Shown: positions 6,928 to 16,630 of the stretch, in pieces
Layout of the letters: every line of letters begins with the position of its first letter
Position numbering within the stretch: the stretch's first letter is position 1
From: Desulfurococcales archaeon
GTDB taxonomy: Archaea > Thermoproteota > Thermoprotei_A > Sulfolobales > NBVN01
Length of the DNA stretch: 37,724 nt
Assembly: GCA_015521295.1 (NCBI GenBank)
Contig: WAOL01000008.1
Span: 1-37,724 of the forward strand
Direction of reading: 5' to 3'
The notes under the pieces: generated by a model
Told to the model about the DNA's origin: nothing
Database searches by the model: none
Seen by the model: only the letters and a program-made list of their open reading frames with translations
Program-made: the position numbers and the translations under genes

Positions 6928-9381
6928 TTCCTCACTTTCCCTTTCCTCCGGCTTCGGGTTGATGATCCTTGCCCGTATCCCGAGTCTCTCAGCAACTTTC
7001 CTGAGGATCGTTACTGCCTTAACCTTACCTACGCGTAGTTCTTCGTAGATGTAGGCCCAATCCCTTCCCTGAAGTGCCCTAGCTATGACTACTGAGGCCT
7101 CTAGCTCACCGATCTCACTTATCCATCCCATCAGTAGTGCTTTCTTCACTAGTAACGTCATTACATCACCTACGGACTCGAATGTCATTATTCCTTCGAC
7201 GTATGCTTGAAGCCTTGACGCCTGCACGTCAGATATAGTTATCTTGGAGGCATATTCCTTGTTTCTCAAGCATTTCTTAAATAGGAGGTATATGGTGTCG
7301 GGTTCGAAGTCGTTGTACACTGAATGCAGGCTCTCGACTAGCTTAACGCTGAATTCCTTGATTCCCCTAACCACCAACTCCTCCCACTTCTCGCTGAGTG
7401 GCTTGACCACCAGCGACGTGTATTCTCCGCTGACAGGGTTGCGATCAGGAGACATGTGAAGCGGGTAGAATCCATTCTTTATCCAGAAGTTCATGAGTTC
7501 CTTGCTAACGCCGAAGCCCGCGCCTACCCAATCATAGCCTCTCCTCTTGGCTTCCTCAACAACTTTCCGCAACGCGTACGTGCCTATACCCTTCCCCTGC
7601 ACGTCGCTATGCACTGCGATCCTCACTATCCTCCACCCAACGCCCTTTCCGAAGTCCCTTAAGCGAAGGTGCTTCAGTAACCTGTCGGGTATTATGTTTC
7701 CGGGGATCTTACCGCCCATAAGCAGCTCGTCTATGATGTCGTCCGTTAGTCCGCCCTCTTCAGCTAACTGCACCGCTGCAACGATCTTCCCGCTCTTCTT
7801 GAGCTTAACTGCCCTGACACTATGGTGTGGCGCATCAGCGATCCTTCCAAGGTCATCTGGCTCGTTGCGGTAGTGTGCCAGCACGTATATGCCGAAGAGG
7901 GAGCGTAACTCCTTCTCCCCCTCCTTCGAGAACAGGTACTCAGGGTCATACTTCACGTACTCGAAGTTACCCTCCTCTATTTCCTTCAGATCCTCCTTAT
8001 CAAGCGGATCTGGCTCTGCGTCCAGAAGTAAGACGTCGAACTGGAATTTCTCGATAGGGTCATCAGCCGAGTACCTTATGGGTTCCATCATTTCGTACAG
8101 TACTAGCTTGGTCTTCTTATCCTCCTGTAACCTTTTAAGGAACCTTATGGAGAAGCCCCTCCCAGCACCTTCATAACCGTGTATGGTTGTTGCGTATATT
8201 GTTCTCTTGTATTTCCTCCAGATCTTATGCAGCAAGGGGACAGGTATGCCTGCCGCCTCGTCAACAACAACGACATCGACATTCAGCCTCAGCACAGTAT
8301 ATGGTTCCCAATACTCTATACTGAACCTATCACCCTTCAACTCCAGTACCTGCCCCTCACGCGTTATCTCCCTGTACTTGAGACCAACCACGTCAAGCGT
8401 CTTCTTGGCTAACTCCATGAATGCTTGGACGGAGAGAGGTGCTGACGCTGTTACGGCTACCCTAACCTTGTTCTTGACCCTCATGAGTTCGTTTATCAGG
8501 CCAACAATCCCTATTCCTACCGCGGATGACTTCCCCCTCCCTCTGTCAGCCGTTATTACTATAGCTACCCTCTTCTTCCCGGGCTTTGGAACTAGGTGAT
8601 CCTCTATTAACTTAATCACGTTCACTTGATCCTGGGTTAACGCAACCTTGTAAATCTCCTTAGGGAACAAGACATCCTTAGGTAACTTGAGTTTTTCTCT
8701 TGCCCTACGGCGTTTCTTCATTTTTAGGAAGCCTGTCTTAACTAGCCTGCCGTTGTCGGTGTCGAATATGTATATTCCCTTATGCTCCATGAGCTTCCTT
8801 ATGAAGTAGGATATGAAGACGTACCTCGGTTCAGGGTGGTTGGGTACGGCTAGGTTCTGGCGGAATATTGTCTTTAGTCTGGGCCATCTCTCGAGGGATG
8901 GGGCCATGTAAATAACTATTCCGCCGCCTTCAACGATACCCATTAACCGACCAACGTCGTTTGGCTTAAGGTCGTTGACTAAATCCATTATCAGCACCTT
9001 AAAGGTGGAGCCCAAGAACTTCTTGCTGACCTCGTACACAGCCTGTGTGAGATCCACGTCTGGGTTTTTCCCCAGCACGTTAGATAGTATCTTGGCGCGT
9101 TGCCTAGCATCCGGGAACTCGTCGTGGAATACGTGGAGTACTGGCACGGGCCCCTTGAGCAACCCCATCTTCTTCAACTTCTTAACGAACTTAAGCACGA
9201 CATCAGCCGTGACGCCGCCCACCTTAATTGGGTCGTCTCCTGACACCACCACTAGACGGCGTTCCCTGAGTTCCTGTATTCTCTTGACGTCCGCTAAATA
9301 ATACTTGATGAACTTCCTGTAGTCCTCCGTAACAACTTCCCGTAACTTCCTCCTTATCTCCGCCATGGCCTTCCTGCCCAT
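6844..9381 (-). CDS. tmcA: tRNA(Met) cytidine acetyltransferase TmcA
   Basis: An 845-aa TmcA/Nat10-type enzyme that makes N4-acetylcytidine, in the elongator tRNA-Met wobble position and, in some archaea, in rRNA. Order of domains: N-terminal TmcA domain; RecD-like ATPase with P-loop ADRGRGKSS near residue 280 and VVVDEAAGIP; GNAT acetyltransferase with DVQGKGIG near 590; C-terminal helical tRNA-binding part. The ATG at 9381 was chosen over the tracked upstream start because GAGGGGTG lies 8 nt before it. The C-terminal end has a low-complexity Asn run that arises from the antisense strand of an overlapping membrane-helix ORF. Confidence 0.93.
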   Translation of the reverse strand: MGRKAMAEIRRKLREVVTEDYRKFIKYYLADVKRIQELRERRLVVVSGDDPIKVGGVTADVVLKFVKKLKKMGLLKGPVPVLHVFHDEFPDARQRAKILSNVLGKNPDVDLTQAVYEVSKKFLGSTFKVLIMDLVNDLKPNDVGRLMGIVEGGGIVIYMAPSLERWPRLKTIFRQNLAVPNHPEPRYVFISYFIRKLMEHKGIYIFDTDNGRLVKTGFLKMKKRRRAREKLKLPKDVLFPKEIYKVALTQDQVNVIKLIEDHLVPKPGKKRVAIVITADRGRGKSSAVGIGIVGLINELMRVKNKVRVAVTASAPLSVQAFMELAKKTLDVVGLKYREITREGQVLELKGDRFSIEYWEPYTVLRLNVDVVVVDEAAGIPVPLLHKIWRKYKRTIYATTIHGYEGAGRGFSIRFLKRLQEDKKTKLVLYEMMEPIRYSADDPIEKFQFDVLLLDAEPDPLDKEDLKEIEEGNFEYVKYDPEYLFSKEGEKELRSLFGIYVLAHYRNEPDDLGRIADAPHHSVRAVKLKKSGKIVAAVQLAEEGGLTDDIIDELLMGGKIPGNIIPDRLLKHLRLRDFGKGVGWRIVRIAVHSDVQGKGIGTYALRKVVEEAKRRGYDWVGAGFGVSKELMNFWIKNGFYPLHMSPDRNPVSGEYTSLVVKPLSEKWEELVVRGIKEFSVKLVESLHSVYNDFEPDTIYLLFKKCLRNKEYASKITISDVQASRLQAYVEGIMTFESVGDVMTLLVKKALLMGWISEIGELEASVVIARALQGRDWAYIYEELRVGKVKAVTILRKVAERLGIRARIINPKPEERESEESPDRVLPPEEEGVGSTDNNNNNYGGEE

Positions 9382-9528
9382 GACGCCCGCACCCCTCAAC
9401 TGTAGCGCTTGAGACAAATAATAGTAATGGATACGTGGTATGCGACTTAAACTGCACTCTGGGAGCAATCCTCCAGTCTAACTGGGTAGCGGAGATGAAC
9501 TATAATTAAAATGTGTTCATGACGTACC

Positions 9529-11747
<2,219 letters not shown>

Positions 11748-11829
11748 AATTTTGTCTATTGAATTTTTAATTCATGCGTTCGAGGGGGGCACAAAATAGT
11801 GAATCTGTTTTAAAGTATTCGATGCCGCC

Positions 11830-13770
11830 TTACACCCGTTCCAGAACGTCCATGCCTAGCGCTTTCATGCTGTTGGCTAACACTACAGACACACCGTACG
11901 TAATGGCTAGCTTGAGTGTCCTTAATCCCTCATCTACCTCCTTAGCTATGGGTTCGGCACCGTACCACGTGTTAAAGGTGTCTGCAACCTTATTCATGTA
12001 CGCAACCAAATCCTCAGGCCTTAGGCTCTCGAGCACTCCCTCCATGACGTGCGGGAACTTACCAAGTAACCATAGGAGTTCACGGCGTAGCCCCTCTCCT
12101 GCGCCTTTGAATTCCAGCTTATTCCATGGAACCCCTCCGGCCTTGGTGAGCACCGCCTTAGCCCTGGCGTAGGTATACTGTATGTAGGGACCTGACGCTT
12201 GACGTATGTTCAGGGCTTTATTCACGTCAAAGACTAAGGTCTTGTTAGGTGATGTTGAGAGCATCATGTACCTGAAGGCTGACCTGGCCATCTTCTCTGC
12301 TATGTCCTCGCTCCGCAACCCCCTCTCACTCATGATGTCAAGTATCCTTCCCTTCATCTGGTCTAGGAGGTCATCTACGGTGACATACCTGCCTCTCCTG
12401 CCAGCCATTGAGGTGCCGACGAGGTTAACCATTTCGTAGGAGTAGTGAATGGTGTTTTCGGCCTCGAACTTATGTCCGAGGGCGTAGAGGGCTAGTCTTA
12501 GTTGAGCCTGCGGCAGCGTCTGCTCTATAGCGATCACGTTATACACTTTCTTTGCTTGAGCTTCCCTGAACTTCTTTAGGGTGTAGGCTATGTCCCTAGT
12601 CGTGTAGAGTGTTGTTCCGTCAGACCTGACGAGTATTAATGGAGGTATCTCTAGTCCTTCAGGTATTCTTAACCTGCGGCGCAAGTCCTTATCCTTGAGG
12701 AGTTCCTTGAAGTCTAAGGCAGGCACCCCTCTGTGAATTGTAAAGTATTGTGATTTCCTCGCCTCCTCAAGAACTTTCTGGACTAACCCTTCCCGGACCA
12801 AGTCGCTCTCCCAGTCCCATACGTCCATGTTGATCCCTAACTTGGTTAAGGTCTCCTTGATGCCTTTCATAACCTTCTCTGAGACCTCACGCATCACCTG
12901 TGCTTCCTCATTACCGAATTCATAGTTGCGCATTAACGCTGCTATGGAGGCTTTCGGATCCTTATCCTTTGATATCTCCTCTATTAGCCCGTCAACCTCC
13001 TCGGGTATTCTCTCTCGTATCCTTGCTAAGTCGCCCATTAGGGAGTCAAGTTCCCTTAACGCGTCACTGTATTCCTGTCCGCCCTTCTCCTTCAATGCCT
13101 CGACCTTCTTTTTGGCTTCAAGTAGGTCTACTATAGTTGCGGTAGCGGCGTAGATTAAGCCGTAGTACTTGTCCGGCTTCATTCCTTCAGGCGGGTTCGG
13201 CCTACCTAGTTTGAGGTAACCGTACGCTAGGTAAGCCACCTGAAGACCCATATCGTCGACGTAATACCTACGCTCAACGTTGTGGCCCGCCATGCTTAGG
13301 ATTCTGTAGATGAAGTCACCTATCGCGGCGTTCCTCCCTGAACCGATGTGGAGCGGGTGAACAGGATTCGCTGAGACGTACTCCACAACGATCTTTTGCG
13401 GCTCTTCAACTCTCGGCACCCCGTAATTTTCGCCAAGTTCCTTAAGCGACTTGAGGACATTGGACGCGTACTTCTCTACATCTATGAAGGCGTCGATGTA
13501 AGGCCCTACACGCATGACCTTACTTATCACGTCGACATTCCTTAAGCCAGCCTCAACCGAGACAGCAACTTCCTGGAACTTCAGCCCCAGTTCCTTAGAT
13601 AGCCTAGGCACAGGTATGCCTAGGTCTCCAAACTTTCTCAGCGGTGGTTCCTCGATCACTCTTATGATGAGGTCTGGTGGCACGTCAGTACCTAGTGATT
13701 GCGAGAACTCTCTAGATATGGACTCAGCTATCGTTTTAAGTAAGTCCCTGTAGGGGTCGGCGGTCGTCAA
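11830..13770 (-). CDS. argS: arginyl-tRNA synthetase
   Basis: A 646-aa class I ArgRS. The N-terminal Arg-tRNA-synthetase N domain is followed by the HIGH-type motif HPLHIGSGRN near residue 138. The catalytic core has RRYYVDDMG, a GRRGRYV stretch in the KMSKS position (near residue 457), and a C-terminal DALR anticodon-binding domain. It charges tRNA-Arg. There is no ATG, and the frame upstream is closed within three codons. The start is therefore the TTG at 13770, preceded by GGTGA at 7 nt. It follows the small Cys4 protein gene after a short gap on the same strand. Confidence 0.95.
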   Translation of the reverse strand: MTTADPYRDLLKTIAESISREFSQSLGTDVPPDLIIRVIEEPPLRKFGDLGIPVPRLSKELGLKFQEVAVSVEAGLRNVDVISKVMRVGPYIDAFIDVEKYASNVLKSLKELGENYGVPRVEEPQKIVVEYVSANPVHPLHIGSGRNAAIGDFIYRILSMAGHNVERRYYVDDMGLQVAYLAYGYLKLGRPNPPEGMKPDKYYGLIYAATATIVDLLEAKKKVEALKEKGGQEYSDALRELDSLMGDLARIRERIPEEVDGLIEEISKDKDPKASIAALMRNYEFGNEEAQVMREVSEKVMKGIKETLTKLGINMDVWDWESDLVREGLVQKVLEEARKSQYFTIHRGVPALDFKELLKDKDLRRRLRIPEGLEIPPLILVRSDGTTLYTTRDIAYTLKKFREAQAKKVYNVIAIEQTLPQAQLRLALYALGHKFEAENTIHYSYEMVNLVGTSMAGRRGRYVTVDDLLDQMKGRILDIMSERGLRSEDIAEKMARSAFRYMMLSTSPNKTLVFDVNKALNIRQASGPYIQYTYARAKAVLTKAGGVPWNKLEFKGAGEGLRRELLWLLGKFPHVMEGVLESLRPEDLVAYMNKVADTFNTWYGAEPIAKEVDEGLRTLKLAITYGVSVVLANSMKALGMDVLERV

Positions 13771-13809
13771 TAAGCATCACCATTGTATTCAAAGTACTCG
13801 CCAGCGCGC

Positions 13810-14139
13810 TTACACGAACATCGTGAGGTCCCTGAAGTCCACAGGAGGTGTCTGACCTGATGACTTAAACCACTCGTACTTCTCCTCGAGGTATTCGACA
13901 AAGACTGGGCAACCGTCGAACCTACCGTCCCTGTCACACCTGGTGTTCTTAGTGAACTTTAGTTGCTTTATGAAGCAGTTGCCGGTCTTCTTGTCAAAGT
14001 ATGGACATATTTTGTGATATTTCTTAGCTGACCTAAGCATTCTGTCTATCCACTTCTTCTTCGGGTCTGCCTTCTCCTTAGCGGGTGCCGTGGTTGAAAG
14101 CATCTTGTTCAGCTCTTCCTCGCTTATTCGGGAGCTCAT
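13810..14139 (-). CDS. small basic Cys4 protein, unknown
   Basis: A 109-aa protein with a Lys-rich, helical N-terminal half and four cysteines (Cys45, 55, 68, 77; CPYF, NCFI, RCDR, GCPVF). This arrangement is consistent with a zinc or iron-sulfur binding knuckle. The ATG at 14139 is chosen over the tracked GTG because GAGGTG lies 7 nt upstream. It ends 39 nt before argS and is probably cotranscribed with it. An AT-rich TTATTAATAA near 14190 could be its TATA box. The basic character and Cys pattern suggest nucleic-acid contact, but this is inference; no family name is claimed. Confidence 0.7.
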   Translation of the reverse strand: MSSRISEEELNKMLSTTAPAKEKADPKKKWIDRMLRSAKKYHKICPYFDKKTGNCFIKQLKFTKNTRCDRDGRFDGCPVFVEYLEEKYEWFKSSGQTPPVDFRDLTMFV

Positions 14140-14203
14140 GGGATACCACCTCAACACATGTCTAATAAGGTAAGGGAGTACAGATTATTAATAAATTGCG
14201 CCT

Positions 14204-14284
14204 TTATACGGGTTCCTCCTGCATCAAATATTCTATTATCATTCTTAGAAAACTGTTTTCGTCGCCGTTGACTCTCCGTAGCAT
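14204..14284 (-). CDS. possible 26-aa small ORF downstream of winged-helix gene
   Basis: An ATG five bases after the stop of the winged-helix gene opens a 26-codon frame with an amphipathic, acidic C-terminal half (EYLMQEEP). It is too short for the ORF track. Tight spacing would allow coupled translation, but there is no SD and no other support. This is the only thing I see in the 14158-14289 gap apart from a TATA-like stretch. Confidence 0.2.
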   Translation of the reverse strand: MLRRVNGDENSFLRMIIEYLMQEEPV

Positions 14285-14289
14285 TTCTC

Positions 14290-14571
14290 TTATTCTAGAC
14301 CCACTATAGTGAATCTCCCGTCCTCAAGCACGTACACTCTTCCTTCATTGACTAGCCTTGTTAGGGCCCTTCGGATCTTATCCTCGCTCGCTAGCCCTGA
14401 AAGGAATGAATGAAGTTCCTTAACTGACATTGGCCTGTCCCTAAGCAAGTCCGTCAATATATCTACAAGCTGGTCCTCTGTTGGCGCCCTTACCACGACG
14501 ACCTCGGAGTCTTCGTAAACCACTTGCAACCCGAGCCGCCTACTAGGGTCGAGGTCTCTCTCGCCACTCAT
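14290..14571 (-). CDS. small winged-helix-like protein
   Basis: A 93-aa protein. After a polar N-terminus and a beta-strand-like YEDSEVVVVRA, residues 30-93 look like a winged helix: three helices (QLVDILTDLL, SVKELHSFLS, IRRALTRLVNEG) and a beta wing (RVYVLEDGRFTIVG). This suggests a DNA- or RNA-binding protein or a partner in a complex. The ATG is used. It is divergent from the Cys-rich plus-strand gene, with which it may share a palindromic TATA box. Function unknown. Confidence 0.7.
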   Translation of the reverse strand: MSGERDLDPSRRLGLQVVYEDSEVVVVRAPTEDQLVDILTDLLRDRPMSVKELHSFLSGLASEDKIRRALTRLVNEGRVYVLEDGRFTIVGLE

Positions 14572-14603
14572 TTTTAAACCCTTATAGCCTACTGGGTTTA
14601 CAG

Positions 14604-14611
14604 CTTATAAG
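14604..14611. promoter_or_regulatory. palindromic TATA box between divergent small genes
   Basis: CTTATAAG is a perfect palindrome. It is centred about 27 nt before the GTG of the plus-strand Cys-rich gene (leaderless) and about 36 nt before the ATG of the minus-strand winged-helix gene. It may therefore serve both directions in this 63-bp gap. Confidence 0.45.
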
Positions 14612-14634
14612 TTATTAACCTCCCCTCTTACTGG

Positions 14635-15039
14635 GTGTCAGTCTTGCCATGCCCCTGGTACCGAGACGGTTATTGCCACTCTCCCGCATTAGGCGAGCCT
14701 TCAAGTGACCCTGTCATAAACGCTGTTTGTTTGGGTAGTGAGGCCGTATATAAGAAGTGTCCCTTCTATAGAGAGAGGGCGGAGGTAAGGAGAGAGGAGG
14801 GTGTTAGGAGGAGAAGCGGTAAATACGGGAGGCCCCTGCTACTTATACACTCACTGAAGAAATGCCCTAAGTCGGATTGTGAGTTTTTCGTTGTTGAGGA
14901 GGATGAGAGTGGTGCGTACCTAGCGGCATGTAACGTCCTGAGAAGATACTTAACGAGGTATGAGGTTCCCCTTTGTGAGAATCACTGGAAGGACTGTCCC
15001 TACAGAAGAATAGGTATAACCATAGAGTCAAGTGAATGA
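14635..15039 (+). CDS. Cys-rich protein with two metal-binding-like clusters, unknown
   Basis: A 134-aa protein with nine cysteines in two groups. The N-terminal group is CPW...YCHSP...VCLG...KCPFY (Cys6, 14, 32, 42). The second is KCPKSDC, Cys99, Cys114 and CPYR (Cys77, 82, 99, 114, 121). The clusters resemble zinc or iron-sulfur sites, separated by a basic linker (VRREEGVRRR). The start is GTG at 14635, placed correctly for a leaderless transcript from the palindromic TATA box. It is divergent from the winged-helix gene and convergent with the small gene before nreA. I recognise no named family. Confidence 0.75.
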   Translation: MSVLPCPWYRDGYCHSPALGEPSSDPVINAVCLGSEAVYKKCPFYRERAEVRREEGVRRRSGKYGRPLLLIHSLKKCPKSDCEFFVVEEDESGAYLAACNVLRRYLTRYEVPLCENHWKDCPYRRIGITIESSE

Positions 15040-15052
15040 AAGGGCGCGATAC

Positions 15053-15229
15053 TCACTTGATCTCCTCGATCACTACTGAAGGTATTGAGAGCCTGTCGAG
15101 CACTGCCTGTCTACTTTCCGGGACCTGGACAATGGTTACTTCATCGAACCAGTCCTTGTACCTTCGTACTCTACGTAGAACTGACCTGCTTTTCTTATCA
15201 TACCCAACGTAAACCACTAACCTCCTCAC
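15053..15229 (-). CDS. small hypothetical protein after nreA
   Basis: The track lists 90 aa from a TTG inside nreA. A TATA-like CTTTTAAG at about 15267-15274 points to a later start, the GTG at 15229, giving 58 aa. The product then begins RRLVVYVGYDKKS and alternates strand, basic helix and strand (VRRYKDWFDEVTIVQV), a small alpha/beta fold like a half Rossmann or thioredoxin-like unit. It has no cysteines. Function unknown, and the start is uncertain. Confidence 0.45.
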   Translation of the reverse strand: MRRLVVYVGYDKKSRSVLRRVRRYKDWFDEVTIVQVPESRQAVLDRLSIPSVVIEEIK

Positions 15230-15305
15230 CAGAACTCCCCAAGTGAGGGTTGGAAGCGTTAATTCCTTAAAAGGCTGGAGACCGCGTACACCGCTTAAGT
15301 AAGGG

Positions 15306-16532
15306 TTAGCGGAGGAAGTCGTCAAGTTTCCTGTACTTCATCGGTACTAGGAGTTTGACTACTTCCCTGCGTGTTGAAGGATCCATGCCGGCGACGGCAT
15401 CTTTCACGGCATCCGGTAGTGTGCGGTACTTGCGTGGAGGCTGAGATAGGGCATTCCGGACGGTTTCACGTATGTGCCAATTCCCGACGCTTGCATAGTA
15501 CTGCGGAGTTATCTCCCTAATCACTATTGCCGCCGCCTTCCTCCCTCTTCTGTTTAGGTGTTCAATCACGGCGAACTTGGCCGCGTCGAAGCCACCGTCC
15601 AGCGTCTCGGTTCTCCCTAAGGGCGTTGCTTTGTTGTATATTATGAGGGGTTTTAGCGCGGTCTGCGTGAATACCGTTAGCGGATACCACACCTCAACCC
15701 ACTCTATTAGTGGTCTGCCAGGATACAGGATCACCTTGAACTTATTGCCTAGATATTCGCCCTCGTAGAGCTCGACGTCACTTATTTCTGGTAATGTCCT
15801 CACTCTCCTCAGCATGTAGTTAGTTAGTGTTCTGTCGACAGCCGTTATAGCCCACCTAGTAGGCACTAGCTTCCTCCTGCGGACACGTCCTATCAGGCCT
15901 AAGCTAAACGCCCTGATGATCGTGTACATGTCAACATCTCTCCTGTAGAGCTCCACGGCGCCCTCGGATGCTGGTAGGTCGTCCCATATCAGTCTCTCAA
16001 GGGGGCGAGGAAGGTGTGCATTACCAATTACGCGCACTTCCTCCGCTTCGGCCGCCGGCCCCACAGGGTCTAGCCCGGCGCTAAAGGTTAGTCTAGGCTT
16101 GGGTGGCTTACGTAGCACGGCTTCACTCTCAACAGGCTTTAGCGATACTGCAGCTACACTTACCTCATCGTCGTAGAGCTTGAAAGGGTCCGTGACCTTA
16201 ACCTTGACTATTGATGCTACTTGCTGAGCTCTCCTCCTGATTATCTCGTTGAGGCTTACTCTTCCCCACCATCCTAGCGGGTCGTCGAACCCCTTCGCCG
16301 CATCACCCCGTACGTTAGGTGGGACATTGAATATTACGGGCACGTTAGGGTAGTGCGCCTCCCCCACTATCACACTCGGCGGTGTTGCGCCCTCAACTTC
16401 CCTTCCTTTCACCGACATTATTGCCTTGATGTTCGCTCTGAACCTCTCCATAATAGGGCATACTGGGAGACCACAGAGTTTCCTGTAGCCCTTGCACTTC
16501 ACACATAGATGCGGTGGGACCTTATTCATCAT
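15306..16532 (-). CDS. NreA-type DNA repair protein (DUF650/DUF651)
   Basis: A 408-aa member of the archaeal Nre family. It has an N-terminal four-Cys cluster (Cys10, 13, 20, 25), the family segments GEAHYPNVPVIFN, GRVSLNEI and LDGGFDAAKFAV, and a central RPLERLIWDDLPASEG region. The C-terminus KLDDFLR resembles a PCNA-interacting (PIP) motif with the usual Gln position altered. Family members are implicated in DNA damage repair with the sliding clamp. The ATG-ATG start at 16532 follows a TATA box at 16572-16578. A perfect 10-bp inverted repeat lies between the TATA box and the start, so a repressor may control it. Confidence 0.85.
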   Translation of the reverse strand: MMNKVPPHLCVKCKGYRKLCGLPVCPIMERFRANIKAIMSVKGREVEGATPPSVIVGEAHYPNVPVIFNVPPNVRGDAAKGFDDPLGWWGRVSLNEIIRRRAQQVASIVKVKVTDPFKLYDDEVSVAAVSLKPVESEAVLRKPPKPRLTFSAGLDPVGPAAEAEEVRVIGNAHLPRPLERLIWDDLPASEGAVELYRRDVDMYTIIRAFSLGLIGRVRRRKLVPTRWAITAVDRTLTNYMLRRVRTLPEISDVELYEGEYLGNKFKVILYPGRPLIEWVEVWYPLTVFTQTALKPLIIYNKATPLGRTETLDGGFDAAKFAVIEHLNRRGRKAAAIVIREITPQYYASVGNWHIRETVRNALSQPPRKYRTLPDAVKDAVAGMDPSTRREVVKLLVPMKYRKLDDFLR

Positions 16533-16542
16533 CCTTCTCGCT

Positions 16543-16571
16543 CACTCTACAGTATGTATGTCTGTAGAGTG
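16543..16571. promoter_or_regulatory. candidate operator: 10-bp perfect inverted repeat
   Basis: CACTCTACAG and CTGTAGAGTG form perfect 10-bp arms separated by 9 nt. The site abuts the TATA box of nreA (16572-16578) and covers its expected transcription start. A protein bound here would block nreA transcription. It also lies upstream of feoB. Confidence 0.55.
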
Positions 16572-16578
16572 TTTAAAA
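16572..16578 (-). promoter_or_regulatory. TATA box of nreA
   Basis: TTTTAAA on the minus strand is centred about 43 nt before the nreA ATG, giving a leader of about 17 nt. It directly adjoins the inverted repeat. Confidence 0.5.
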
Positions 16579-16630
16579 CTGGCTGAGGGTAAGGAATAAG
16601 AATTTAAGATTAGTCTAACTTACCTTAGAC

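Noticed and set aside
7185-8600. Several plus-strand ORFs of 70-140 aa opposite tmcA
   Set aside because: Antisense shadows with composition of complementary frames; TmcA motifs run on the minus strand throughout.
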